NCBI RefSeq assembly: GCF_001649575.2
Contig: NC_051450.1
Coordinates: 11,794,357 to 11,858,356 of the forward strand
Direction of reading: 5' to 3'
DNA: 64,000 nt
From: Kryptolebias marmoratus
Taxonomy: Eukaryota > Chordata > Actinopteri > Cyprinodontiformes > Rivulidae
In this document: positions 49,121 through 61,559 of the stretch, piece by piece
Layout: each line of letters starts with the position of its first letter
How positions within the stretch are numbered: the stretch's first letter is position 1
The notes under the pieces: model-generated
Seen by the model: the letters and a program-made list of their open reading frames with translations, nothing else
Told to the model about the DNA's origin: nothing
Databases searched by the model: none
Translations under genes and position numbers: made by a program

Positions 49121-49598
49121 AGATATCCACATTTCCCCTCCTTGGTCTGCGGTCTCTTTAAATCCAAATCCAGCAGAAGGGATCTGCGCGTCCTCAGAAA
49201 CTTGTCTGGGTTGCTGGAGCTGGCCGCACTCATCCCAATTAAACAGCTGCGTGCCATTTTGGGGAACTTCACAAAAGTTTTTTTTTGTGTGTGTCTGTTC
49301 CTTGGACCTCCTAGAAATCGGGACTTTTGTTTCCAGGGCCCACAGCCTGCCGTGGAGGAGTCTGCACCGCTGCAGCTGAAGGCACCCGAGTCTGGATTCT
49401 TGCTTTGCGTAATGCGTCCTCTGCTCAACATCTGGATTAACTATTTGAATCCAGAGCTTAACGGCCCTATACACTGAACTCATGTCTGTGTAGCCCACCT
49501 TTATAAACTTCTTTTTCTTCTCTTTTTTTTTTTTTTTTTAACTCTTGAGTTCAACTTGATAGCCCGGGAGTCTGCGCATAGATTATGTATCCTTTAAG
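49121..49598 (+). promoter_or_regulatory. fbxl7 5'UTR / 5' region
   Basis: Sequence upstream of the fbxl7 start codon. It is preceded by a long pyrimidine tract ending in CCCCCCCTCAG (about 49110-49120), which has the form of a splice acceptor, so this could be the start of a 5' exon. The T-run at about 49524-49541 makes other arrangements possible. The open frame at 49142-49477 has no recognised homology and is probably UTR. Confidence 0.4.
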
Positions 49599-50265
49599 AT
49601 GGGTGCGAACAATGGAAAACAGTATGGAAGCGAAGGTAAGTGCTGCAAGAGCTGCTTTTTAAACACATTTTTAGTTTGACTTCAGCTCTGGAACACTCTG
49701 GAACAAGAAAGTGGTCTTTAAGTGAGGGTTCGTGGAGTCATTGTCTCGGAGCGCCCGTGGAGACTAAAAATAGAAAAGTAACTATGTTGGCTTTTCTGGT
49801 CTTCCTCGAGTTTATCTCCACACATCAGTTAGTTTTAAATGAGCACAATTCCATCTTGGTTGTCTTCAGTTTTCTTACTTTTGAACTCTACTTCAGTGTA
49901 ATATCCCTTTTCAGCTGTAATTGACTGCGTTTTATGCTTTTTATTTTTAATTAGGTGCATTCTTTGATATTCTTCATAAAAAGCACTGACATCTGGAGAG
50001 CATTTTTCCACATATAAATATAATGAAATTCCATCTACCCTGCATGTGTCAGTTTGATTTTTTCCCTCCGTATCTCAAGGAATTACCCCCTCCTAACCCC
50101 ATTGTTCTTTAGACTTCAGTCAAACACCAGAAACGCACCGGTCATAGATTTCCTGGCCGATTCCGATTACAGATTTTTTTTTTACCGCCTTTGACCTGCC
50201 GATTCCCCCCCTTGGCCGATTGTAGAAAGATTGCTGACAGGTGAAGGCAGATGGAAACGTGTTTG

Positions 50266-50315
<50 letters not shown>

Positions 50316-53300
50316 CATGAAACCACTGGGTGGATTTTAATGAAACTTAAATCTACACTACACTTATTAACATCTACACTTATTAACTTTTGGGGGTGAT
50401 CCAATTCAAGATGGCTGCCACAGCCAACTGAACTTAAAAAATTACCGATATTGACCAAAAATATGGTGTTGTCGTAGCCGAGACTGACCACCAACACATA
50501 CTCCGAGCACTAACAGGTTGCAAAATATTTTTGTTTAAAGTTTTGCTATTTAAGGTCTGTCAGCAAAAATTTTCACGAACCACTGGACAGATTTTAATGA
50601 AACCTTCAGGGATTAATCACTGATTAACTTTTGGAGCAGACCCAATTCAAGATGGCTGCCACAACTAACTGACCTTTGAAAACACAGAAATGTCTATAAC
50701 TTAGTCAACTTTACAGATATTCAGCCTAAATTCGGTGTGGCAGTAGCTGAGAGTCATTCGCAACACATACACTGTTAAGATGTGGTATCTTGAAATATTG
50801 CATGAGAATTGGCATAAAATTATTTATAAGGTGTGATATAAATGGGTAGAACTCCATTTCTCAACATAACATGATCTTAGTCTGAGTGGACATTGGGATC
50901 CCCATGTAGATCTATGGAAAGGAAAATAACTTTAAAAATAATTGCTATTAGCAGATTTAGTCTTAGCTGTTATAAAGAAATAAAATTATGGTAATGCAGA
51001 ATAATGGTAAATGAATAATGGTAAATGCAGAAAAACCTATATGAGGCTCTGTGTTGAATGACTCATTAGCAGTGTATATTTCAGCAATATAGTCAGGATC
51101 ACAGGTGTCTCCAACTTTTACTTTTGAGTATTATTTCTTGACATATATCCTGGAGACGTCGTGGACGGTGGCGCTGTTGGCTCAGAGAGGTCTGTTTGTT
51201 TCTGTGCGGCTTGCTTTTCTCAATCGTGACCCTTTGTGCAACGGTGAAGTGCATTTGTAAAACCTGAAGCAGGCGTTCTGAAAACGGTCGCATTTTTGTG
51301 CAAAAGACCACCTGGCTTACCACGTAAACGCTCCCCGGTGAACAATAGCCCAGATGAACAGTCAAGGCTCTGCAGTCTTGTAGAAAAGTTTAAGGGAGCA
51401 CTGGAAGAGCAAATGTGCTTAAAGACTGCATAATTTATGTATGACAGTAAACCCTTAAAAGACAGATTATAGCTTCATCTTATCACAAAAGTGCACTCTA
51501 CATGGGAAATATTGTTTCTACAAGACCTCTTTGTAAAATAAATGGTTGCTGTGTCCAGTGTGATGCATGTGAGAAAAAGAGAAAACAAAACTTATTGTTA
51601 GATGTGTTAAACTGTTAACTTATTGATTCATTTTATTGTAAGTGTAGGCTGTAATTTAGCAGCCTTTCCTGCTGCGAACAGTCACTAATTTCCCATTTTA
51701 AGAAGGGGAGCGATGAAACATTTAGGCTGTAGTAAAACGAGGACAAAGTCTGTACGGATTTGACGTCTTTAAGCCGTAACAGTCTCTGTGTGTGTTTCCT
51801 ATATGTTCTCTTCAGCTGTCTCGGCCTGGAGCTTTTCCCAGCAGGTGGAGTCCAACCTGCTCCGTGACACATACAGGGCTGTCAAATGTCAAAGGCATAA
51901 AACGGAACAACTTTTTATTTTCTTTTGTTTATATCCTTTACCACAATGTTTCCCAAAGATTGTGTTAGGATCCCATTATGGGTCATGAAACACCAAGTGG
52001 GGGTCCTCAGATGATCAAACTAAATTTAGAAGCGATTGCTAATAGCATATTTTTATTAGGAATAAAAATGATGTGTAAAATGAATAAAAAATAGACTGGT
52101 CAGGCTGTTATTGCTGTCATTTAAGAGGTCCTTAAAGTGGTGATCATTTCGTTGGTCAGAAGCTGGAAGGTTTGTGAATCACTACTTTATGGGATTAAGC
52201 AAAGAGTTTAGGGTTTCCAGCGATGAGCTGAAGTAGAAAAACTCAACCGGTAATATTCATGCAGTTTGAGTGAATACAGCCGGTGGCTAGGTAGAGCAAG
52301 AAACTTATCAGTTTAATTTATTCACGGCTTGTTTTCATTACAGGGTAAAGCTTGTTCCTGCAGGTTAAATGGAGGTGGCTGGAAAGGCATGAGTGTTTGG
52401 TATGAGGGCGCTTTCTTATCTTGACAAGAGCCAATTTCAGAGAGTTTTGTCCACAGTCTGAGAGCGTGCAGTTTCTTGTACTTGGAAGCCATTTTGATTT
52501 ACATACTTGGTTATTCCATGTAAACAGTGTAAATCCAAAACCCATATTAGGTGTGAACCTGACAGCTTCTGTGGGATCTTTCAGTAGATGCACCTCGAGG
52601 TGGGAAAAGTCAGCAAAATTAATAGTCTTCCTTATAGCTTATTTGGAGTTTTTTTTTTTTTGTTAAGTAGCACCTGCAGGTGATTATTTCTGTAAATGTT
52701 GTGTTTGAATGGAGAGTCAGCACCTGTACCTTTTAAAGAACATCTAAACAAAATAGATAAAATTGTTTTACTTAGCATTTTGCAAAAATAAGACCATTCA
52801 GCAGCTGCTATATTTCCAATAGTTAAGCTGTTAAGACATTTTCCATGCATGGATAAAATGCATTTTATCATTTATTTGACAGATTTGTAAAAGTGTTTAC
52901 CCAACAGGAATGCAGCTCAGACTTAACCTTATTTTTTAATGACATTACTCAGTTGACCCTCATACCAAAAAGGCAATATCTCTATCAGTGGCATTAATAA
53001 TCCTGGAATATCGCCATAGCTGGACGGTCTGCATCATCTTAATTGCTACAAATAATGTTTGGACACCATTTTGGGTGTTACCAACCAAAAAGGATTAGCA
53101 TTCATCTTATTACAACTTCTCTCCTCAGCGTTCATAAAAGAAAAACAGCTGTCCAGCTTAGCCAAACGCATTATTTCTGGCCCCAGAGCAGAGATGCTTG
53201 GATAAATAACATTCCAATGAGCTCTCTTCCTAAGTCAATAAGTGCAGAGAAAAGGTCAGAGCCCACGATTTAAAAAATAACACGTGGGGCGGCTCCACCT

Positions 53301-55620
53301 TGGCGTTCAGCTTGTTGAAGTTCACGAGCAGCCTCTCTCTGTGTTGATGTGCTTGAGCCCTGCAGCAACTCCACCGTGTCAAAATAGCAAGACTTGGGTC
53401 ACACCTTCCCATGTGATTATATACAATTAAACCATCAGAGTCGCTTGTTTAACTGGGCAGAAGTTGGCAACATTTTGTGGAAAAGCTACAAATTTAAATT
53501 TCCTCATGAGAAAATAGCATAAACACTGTGTAACATGAGCATTTTCTACTGCTCAGTACTGTAAACACATTGTTCCTTAAGTTGTTGCTGTAAATGCTTA
53601 GAGTAAAGTGTTATTTCCACTTTGTTTAAATAAAAGATGATTTTGACGATATGATTCCTTTCTTAAAATAATATAAGACACTGGATAGCAAGCCCACTAT
53701 GATGCAAACGATCCTCCAGAACTTAGATGACCTTTGCAGGATCTTGGAAAGGTCTTCAGTGGCGTATTAAGAATAAAAGGGCCCCCCATTACACGTGATA
53801 GAGGGTTTTGAGCAAAAACAAAACATCTGTAGCAAGGTTGTGGTGGTGGGGACAACTTGCCAAGACCCCGGGGGGAGCGTGGTGGCAGCGTATTTCATGA
53901 TGCGGGGCCCGTGCACGTCAGCGTCGCTTGGCAGCCAAGGTTTTGAAGCAGGACTGGCCATGCTGGTCATGGAAACAAGCTAGACCCACTGAAACCCACG
54001 GTTCAGAATCACTGCTGTCACACCTCAATCAGACCCTCCCCACTAACAAGGACGTTGTTTCTTTGTTTGTTTCTGCTACTGGGAGGGATGGCTGTAAAAA
54101 TAGCACCATTTGGCATTTGTTTCTTTTTCTTATTGTACTGTCCTGGACCTTCAAACCATGACTTAGGTGTACCGTTACACACCTACTGAAAAGTGATGTT
54201 GCTCTCGTTAACACGATAGCACTAGTTTATGATAAAATAAAATAATATGTGGATAATGTGATTCTGATGCTTTAAATTAGCTTGGATTTGTCCTCAGTGT
54301 CCACATATCACTCCATCTGTTTAGCTTGCACCCTCTCCTTGTTTCTTAATTAAAGTACAATGGTGCTGTTGTTATTGCTTTAAGGTATGTAAAACCAGAG
54401 TTTTACTTACAAGTGCAGAACTCTGCAAGGCATCCGTCCACATCTGTTTTCAAGTGTGTCTCCACAATTAATTACACACTGGTCACAAGTATGCAGCAGC
54501 CATCCACCAGCGCACAAGTGGAAGTTTTCGAAAAGTTTTTTTTTTTCACCAAATATGGGGAATAAAACAACCCTAAATATTAAACTGTTTCTGCTTTCAT
54601 GCTGTCTTTGCTGCTTTTATTCTACAAACTCCTCAAAATGTCATTCATGCTCATCACTGTTATCAAGCCATTGTGTCATTTCAGGTGTCCCCCCCCCCCA
54701 TTCGTTCTCAATCTTTATATCAGTCAGCTATTTCAGGAAGAATCCAGCTCGTGTAGGTGACTGCTCACGACGTGCCTTCTGCTGTCCTCGCTAAAAGGCG
54801 AACTGACTCTCAGGAAAGCCACAAAGCTGCATTTATAATCTGACAGAGGAATGCAAGATGCCGTAAAACAACCTTTTTCCGGAAGCAGCCTGCAGTCCCC
54901 ATGTCAGTAAAGCTTGCCATACTCCAGCAGCACAGGCACACAGTCAGATTTAAATTTCTGTGAAATCCAGAACTCCTTTGTCATTATATAGGAGTATAAA
55001 TCCTGCATAGCTCATAAAGACAGTTTGAAATTGATCTAAACTCATAAGAAATGCTTTGATTTGGCTGTTTTAAAGACACACAGACTGTGACTTAAAGAAA
55101 TATGCTGTAGATAAGACGTAATCCTTCATTAAATGCTTGTATCTTCCCCCAGAATGTTTCCTCCCTCGTCCCGTGTGGAAGCGAGGGCAGAATGATGATT
55201 TCAGTTGATTTTTATTCCTTCTTCAGACATTAAAAGCGGATACTAGCTCAAACAAATCAGCCCAGACTTTGTGCCTGTGCCAAGGGACGCCACTCTTCCC
55301 CAGCTGGGAAACGTAAAAGTCATAAAAGCACAGAGTTATGGGCTTTATATTTCCTTACACTTCATACTTTCGGATTGTATTAAAGTGAATTATATCTGAC
55401 AGACGCTCCTTCGTGTTTGATCGAAAAATAAGTTTGCTTTCGTACAAAATAGAGTCATTTTCAGAGTGTAATCAAATTAACGAAACATAAATCATCCCGT
55501 TCAAGCCCATGTGTTTTTCCTTTTCCCCAGGTAAAGGGAGCTCAAGCATCTCCTCTGACATAAGTTCAAGCACAGATCACACACCAACTAAAGCTCTGAA
55601 GAATGTGGCTACCACTGAAG
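49599..55620 (+). CDS. fbxl7: F-box and leucine-rich repeat protein 7, first two coding exons (gene continues past the window)
   Basis: Exon 1 codes from 49599 to 49635 (MGANNGKQYGSEG, donor GTAAGT). Exon 2 is 55531-55620 (acceptor CCCCAG, donor GTAGGG) and reads KGSSSISSDISSSTDHTPTK, then ALKNVATTE. Joined in phase they give the first 42 residues plus one base of the next codon. These match the distinctive Ser-rich N-terminus of vertebrate FBXL7, which precedes the F-box and leucine-rich repeats (not in this window). FBXL7 is the substrate-recognition subunit of an SCF-type ubiquitin ligase; Aurora A and survivin are reported targets in mammals. The start is fixed by the MGANNGKQYGSEG match. 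The introns are long (5.9 kb, then over 8.3 kb), unlike the compact genes upstream. Confidence 0.9.
50140..50262 (+). repeat. repeat fragment of GGCCGATTCCGATT type
   Basis: CCTGGCCGATTCCGATTACA and CCTGCCGATTCCCCCCCTTG followed by GGCCGATTGTAGAAAG resemble a common fish interspersed repeat built on GGCCGATTCCGATT words. It is short and degenerate, lies in fbxl7 intron 1, and its class is not assigned. Confidence 0.4.
50267..50310. repeat. (TA)n microsatellite
   Basis: About 22 perfect TA units in fbxl7 intron 1. Confidence 0.97.
50318..50895 (+). repeat. dispersed repeat family B, two tandem partial units
   Basis: Two related blocks follow each other. Each has a TTTTAATGAAAC word, then TTAACTTTTGG, CCAATTCAAGATGGCTGCCA (50401-50420 and 50642-50661) and CAACACATAC. 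Downstream, ATTTCTCAACATAACATGAT followed by CTTAGTCT (near 50858) is the reverse complement of words in the copies at 4048 and 61080. This places all these fragments in one family. No coding frame. Confidence 0.6.
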
Positions 55621-58600
55621 GTAGGGCATCTGGTGCTCATTAACCGAACTGCCCTCCCTTTTTCTTCCTCTCCTCCTCCTCCTCTTGCTGCCGCTGCTGC
55701 TGCCTTTTTGGGACAGAAACCTGTGTGTTCCCGGGATAAGCCTTAAAATTAAAACCAAACTCACAGCTCATTTCTTGAAAACAAAACACGCTTCCAGCTT
55801 CTCCCAGTGGAAGAATGCTTATCTAAACTGTGGTTGTCAGGCTCAAAGTGCTGGGAAATGTACGTTATAGTCGGCTTATTTTGGGAACGTATAGATGTCG
55901 GGAGAGGAGAAGAGGATGGAGAGCTTCACCTTCTTCTCGGATGTTATGTTCTTCTAGCTCTCTGGCTCCCTCTTGCCTCTTCATCCCTCTGCCTTCCTAC
56001 CTTCAACTCAAAGAGTTTCTGTTGGGAACTACCAACGTAAACTGGACGCTCCCTGTAATGGTTCAGAAATGCCGTGCAGCTGGGAAAGGCCTTCTGAAGC
56101 CTCTTGTAAACAGCTGTCGCCAATGTGGATCAGCTGGAACAATTTGTCAATCGACGCAGTCTTTTTTTTTATATAACACAACAACAAAGCAATAAAATGA
56201 AAGTATATTTTCGACCTTTTAGTATCTCTGCTTTCTAAAAATGAACGCTTTAAAAAAAAGTATTTCTTTTTTAGTGCAGACAGTGACCAAAACCTGGAAG
56301 AAACCTAACTGTTGTCTGATTTATGCGATTCCTATTTGTCTGTAGAAAGTTTGTGAAATGAACGCCTGGAGTAAAAATCTGTATTTAAACCCATATAAAG
56401 GGAAACAGTTTACCTGATTGGCGCTGGTGATATTGATTAATTACTGATATAGCTAAAGTTTTGTGTTTAGCTGTCTAAGATATTAAACCTGCAGTGGCTT
56501 AAGTTCCAAATCAAAATTTCTATAGAGCCCGTGGAGCTTAGAGCAACAGATAATGCAATCTGTGTTTAATACTTATGTTATACAGCAAGTTTCCTCTGTT
56601 AGTTCTGTTAGAAATGGGAAATTTATCTCTTGAATCATCAAAATAGTTGTCTCATTCTAAACAATAGGCTGTACAATTGATTAGGAGGACAAGCCAAACC
56701 TGCGGTCCCAATGTTTAACCCTCCTGTAGCCTCTGGGTCATGTAGACTCTTGATCACTTATACAACGATGGTGCCTTTTGATATGGGTCGCACCATTGCC
56801 TGAATCAGACTAGTCTGGGTCCAGCTGCCCACCAAATGTGCTTCCCCATGCCCCCGTCTGCGTCCTAAACTGTGACGCCTCAGCGCTCTTCTCTGAGGGC
56901 TCAAGGAGGTCCGTCGCACTTGGAGGCGCACAGCGACCCGGTGACTCACAGTCTGGGCTCCAACCCCAGAACTCAAGTTCCAGTGTGGTGGGATGGTCTC
57001 GCTCTAATCTTTTTCTGAGAATAATATCCACACCACCAACGACAGTGTGTGTACTAATGCTATATAAACTGCGTCGTGACGGAACAAACAGTCCTGAAAT
57101 CGTCGCTGCACCGGCTCGATAGAGTTTATTTTGTGCTCTTGTTTTTAACGTTGCTGTGTAACCTCCTTCAGAGGGATTTTCCAAAGTTGGCTTGATCTCT
57201 GTTGTCCTTTGTTGTGGCTAAAAGTTATACCTCCAAGAGCTGCAGTGCGGCTTATAGGGGCTATGTGTCATACATCCAAAAAATAACCGCGGCACATTTT
57301 CGACTAAGTGGAATAAAGTTTGCATAAATCCAGTGAGTTTGGATTTCTTCACCTGTATGTATTGAGTTTATCCAACCTTTCTGTTACACATTTGTTGTGA
57401 GCAAATTTAATCCTGTCTAGGCCTACCCCTTCACTCTTCATCTAAAGTTTGGAAGGAGCAGCAGTAACATATCCCATTGTGACATGCGACACCCCTGGAA
57501 GAAGTCAGTACCACATCTGTTGTCACAGATTTTTTTATTTTCGTGTGCTGATGAGACATCAACACGCCCATATAACATCTTTCAACAGACACTAAACTTG
57601 ACATTACAATCTTTGTTGAGAGAAAATAGTTTTAAAATATTTTCACAAAGTCACTTATCTTAACTTGGAGACACATTGTGGCCTCTTCACCTTTCGGCAG
57701 CAGCTTTTTGTCTCAGCTAAACAATGACTCATTGGCGTTTTTTTTGCTCACTCATGCACATATACAACGTGTTCACCCCTGGTGCTCTCATGCGTTGTCA
57801 TCGCCAGGCTTAAATTTGCTCTGCTCTGGCGAATGCAATATTCTTGTGGTTTGGCTCTGCCCACACGAAAACAAATAGCAGCTACAGGCTGTGTTTAGAA
57901 CTGTCGCTCAACTCATGGGGTTCAAGGTGTTTTTTAGGGAGGAAAAACGAAGAGAGAAGAAAACATCAGGCCAGCTCCTGACGAGGCGTCACGTCTTCCT
58001 TCGGTTTCACGCACGATTACGTTCTTGCGGAGGTTAATGCACTCATTAGTCTTTTTAAATTTAGAGTTGAATGCATGCGTGAGTTCAGGCAGAAAATGGA
58101 AATGCTGACCACTTTGGATCTGCTGGAAACAAACCCGTTTTCTTTTGGAGGAAATGTGTAATCGTCCCTAATACTTGGAGCGCAACCTGTGCAGATAGGA
58201 ATATTTGGACAGAGTGAGACAACTGCGTCCAAACCATAATTCCCAACTGTGTTATGACTGAAATTGTTATTTTTTTTCTCCATGCTAAGTGGGAGTAATT
58301 ACATGGTCTAGAACCGCTATGGCTGCAGTCAAATCCCCCCTCCTTACAAAGAAACACATACACAAATGTGCACGCACACACAGTAGCAGATCGCACAGCT
58401 CCTGCCCACCCAGTCCTGTGGTCCACTAAACTAATCAGGAAGCAGTCTGGGCTGTTTCCCCACCACATACCGGGAGTAATCACAGGACCCACACTGTCCC
58501 AGAGCTGCAGTAAGGACACCATCGTATCAGTGTTGTCCCCTTCTATCTCTGCCACTGTATCATGCATCACAATATAGGAATTAATTAGAAAGGCAACAAA

Positions 58601-59181
58601 CAGGCGATGCTTTACAACTAAAAGCCTTCTAGTTTCTTTTAACTCCACCTCACAGGGATTTTCAACTGTGCCTAAAAGCCACAAGGTATTTTGGCCACTC
58701 AGCTGTTATTCTGCCACTCAAACTTAATTCCTTGGAACGGTGTCGGAGACGTGTTTGCTCTTAGCTGAAGATTAGCATATCAAATTCATCTTCCAAGACA
58801 GTTCGGTGGCTTTTTTTTTTTGGGCCGTTTGTGATTTAGTGCGGCGAGAGGAAGCTGACACCTCCTCTTGCGCCCGAACAACTGATGTCTGTGTTATGAA
58901 CTGGAACCAATAACTGCATGAAATAACAGTTCGTTATTAGCGGTCTTCCTCCACAAGTAATGCTGTGGAAGTACACTTCGGTTTTACATTTTAATATACA
59001 TAATAAGTGCTTCTTTTTTTTTTTTGAAAGATACAGTCTGTCCCTGTAGCCGCTACAACTGTGAATCCTGGTTGGAGACTGTATTTTTCCATAAACAAAA
59101 ACCTATTCCAGGACAATATTAAAGCAAGATATTAAGATATCATCAAGATATATCATATGAAGATATTATTAAAGCAAGATA

Positions 59182-60057
59182 TTAAAGCAATATTTTGGAC
59201 CTTTTGATGCTGGTGTCTGTTGAAAAGTTATGACCAATAAATATCTTACTTGTAGTAGATAGTAAGGCTGCTTGGATTATTTGGCGTAGTCAACGTCATT
59301 GAATGGGAACCAATTGAATCAATAATTTTAGTCAATAAATTATTTTTATGACTCTGTCTATCAATTTCTTAAATTTCTCAACTGAAATAACTTTTACTAA
59401 CACACTGCTAGTCTGAGCTGCGTACATCAGTTGTAAAATGTTGTCAAAGGCCAAACCACATGATTTAATTCCTGAAAAAGAAGTCTGTTGTTGCTTCCAA
59501 CATGCTGAATAGTCATGTTTATTACTTTTAAATACATAAATAACCAGAGCTGTATTTTATTTATTTGTCACATTGGAACTGACAATCTAAGCTTATATTT
59601 TGGACTTTAATTTGCAAGTCTTTGCTTACATTTTATCTTGCAAATGCCAAAGTTGATGCTTATAGATAAAATGAAGTCAAAGAAAATTGTAGATTTTGAT
59701 TTTTAAAGGAAAATTAGTTGTTCGTATGAATTGATAAATTAGTTGTTAAATAAATCAAAACAAAAATAGTAGATAGTGGCAACTCTAGATAGGTTTTTGA
59801 ACTGATATTTTGGCATAAAATTAAATGTTCACTCTAAAATAATTGTGTTGTACACTGAATTGCATTAGATAAGTATGACATTTTTTAAGATTGGAGTTGT
59901 TTTAAGACACCAGCAATCCACTTTGTTCCGTTTAGCTCATAAGTTCAGTCAGATTAAACTCTAATTCTACAAAATTAACCCGTTCACAGGGCTATCTACA
60001 ACAGGTAAGACATTTTTTGCTCCTAGCCTCTCCACAAAATCCGAACTATCGCTTTAA
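59182..60057. mobile_element. TTAA inverted-repeat element (family A), interrupted by a later insertion
   Basis: The left arm starts TTAAAGCAATATTTTGGACC and includes TTGAAAAGTTATGACCAATA and ATATCTTACTTGTAGTAGAT. It is cut at 59262 and resumes at 59767. The right arm has TCACAGGGCTATCTACAACA, GGTAAGACATT, CCTCTCCACAAAATCCGAAC and TATCGCTTTAA, ending at 60057. Confidence 0.62.
59253..59776. mobile_element. 504-bp insertion with 10-bp flanking duplication, nested in family A element
   Basis: TAGTAGATAG occurs at both edges (59253-59262 and 59767-59776). The sequence between (59263-59766) is unrelated to family A and interrupts it at a point where other copies are continuous. The left edge TAAGGCTGCTTGGATTAT resembles the GGCTGCAACGATTA-type ends of some fish hAT elements. 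The right edge is A-rich and not a clear inverted copy. It may therefore be a hAT relative with a lost end, or a retroposed element. Confidence 0.55.
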
Positions 60058-61074
60058 GATCTTCTCAGAGCTCAATAAAAACCAGCCCTAATTTCAACGT
60101 GCTAATGGTAAGTAGGACGTCGGCTGTTTTCTTTCAGTGATCCTTCATGCATTCCCGCAAAATCAACATGAGGAAGTTACACTCATTCTCCCCCTGAAAA
60201 CAAACCGTGTTGGGCAGCCGTCTGGCAGGTTTTCTTGCTGCGCGTCTCTGCTTTCAGTTATTATTTAGCTTGTGGTGGCCTGACCCAGTTAAGTTTCTTA
60301 TTAGCTGCAGACTGAAAGGCACAGTCCGGGACAGTAAATCCTTCCTGTGGGATGAAAATGGGAGTATATCTCAGCGGGGGTTACACTGTCACCCTGTCTG
60401 GGCCTCAAGAATTCGCTCTGGCACAGCCCAACTCGGGGTACCTGAAGAATGTGCTCCAGACTGAGCGGAGCTGAACTGACAGCACCGTGAGACGTTCGGT
60501 TTAAAGGCGGCATGGGCTGGAGTCTCTCCCAAAGTTTTGAACGCGGATGTAACGCGGCTCTGCGGGGGCGCCGATCCTGTCAGAGCAGCCATGTTTTGGG
60601 GTCAGTTCTTTTTGACGTTTAGAACGGCACCAGGAAGGTGGTGCAGGCTTCCTCTCTGGCTGCCGGGGACCAAAGAAACAGATAACAGTGACAAGCAAAG
60701 GCTTTCATTCCCCTCCAACACAGCAGCGCGGTGCTGTTCTCTTAATTGGCTGTGATTTATGTGTTCTCTATACGCTTATCACACTCAGTATGTCATTTAG
60801 GCTGAATGTCGTTACAGATCTCTACTTCCAGCAATAAGTCACTGCCAGAACTAGACCAACAGTGATTGGTTGTGGTTGGAGTCATGTCATAAATTAAAGC
60901 TACATGAAATGTTGTACAGTTTTTCTTCAATTTTTGCCAAATGGAACCACCTCTGTACAAACCATGCAATTTATTTTTCTTTACTGCAAATCCAAGAATA
61001 TTAGACCCCCTTAGTAAAAATCTGCTATGTGTATGGATGCTCAAATGCTAAAAAAACGACTAAGAGCCTAGCAT

Positions 61075-61272
61075 TTCTTTCTTCTTCATGCCAGAATTTT
61101 AGACTAAGATCATCTTGTGTTGAGAAATGACAGAGTCCTTGCTGTTGGGGCCAAACATTGACAATAATCTTATGAGCAATTTCATACAATATTGCAAGAC
61201 TCTCAGCTACTGCCACATCAAATTTTAGCTCAATATCTTTAAAACTGTCATAGTTATAGCCCTTTGTATGTG
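61075..61272 (-). repeat. dispersed repeat family B, fragment (reverse orientation)
   Basis: CCAGAATTTTAGACTAAGAT, CATCTTGTGTTGAGAAATGA, CAATATTGCAAGACTCTCAG, CTACTGCCACATCAAATTTT and AGTTATAGCCCTTTGTATGT follow the same order as in the copy at 4048-4290. Confidence 0.6.
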
Positions 61273-61273
61273 T

Positions 61274-61357
61274 TTAGCTCATTAGTCTGGTTAGAATGAA
61301 CAGTTTCTCTAAAGTGAGGTCGTTCAAAGAGCTATCTACAGCAGCTAAGAGTATTTA
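61274..61357. mobile_element. terminal fragment of a family A element
   Basis: TAGCTCATTAGTCTGGTTAG, GAGGTCGTTCAAAGAGCTAT and CTACAGCAGCTAAGA correspond to the right arm of full copies. It stops in TTTAA near 61354-61357. Only one arm is present. Confidence 0.5.
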
Positions 61358-61556
61358 AAATGCTTATCATGCTCTTCTATTGTACTGCAGAGCCTGAAGT
61401 ACTCTTTGTCTGTTAAAACTGCATGTCAAACAGCATTATTCACTGCAAAGCCCTTTGCCAAAAACTTTTCTGCTGTTGAGGAGCCTGGGCCGGCCGTTAT
61501 CAGTGACAGATATGCTCCAGTGCGGAATTTATGCTCAAAAATCCCCCCCCCCCCCC

Positions 61557-61559
61557 NNN
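61557..61559. other. assembly gap (3 N) in a poly-C run
   Basis: Three N inside a run of about 30 C. This is a sequencing limit in a homopolymer. The plus-strand open frames that cross it are not real. Confidence 0.95.

Larger units (their letters stand above)
49636..55530 (+). other. fbxl7 intron 1
   Basis: An intron of 5.9 kb. Apart from the repeats at 50140-50895 I see no exon or gene. Open frames are below about 115 codons and unrecognised. A C-run interrupts near 54691. Confidence 0.75.

Noticed and set aside
49039..49498. Open frames crossing the N gap
   Set aside because: They depend on unknown bases and low-complexity C-rich sequence.
53640..54200. Possible transposon remnant in fbxl7 intron 1
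   Set aside because: Its frames and wording looked repeat-like, but no ends, duplications or second copy in the window could be found.
58085..58684. 199-codon minus-strand open frame in fbxl7 intron 2
   Set aside because: No recognisable domain or spliced partner, and overlapping frames exist on the same strand. It is probably chance, although it is the longest unexplained frame and could be tested by conservation.
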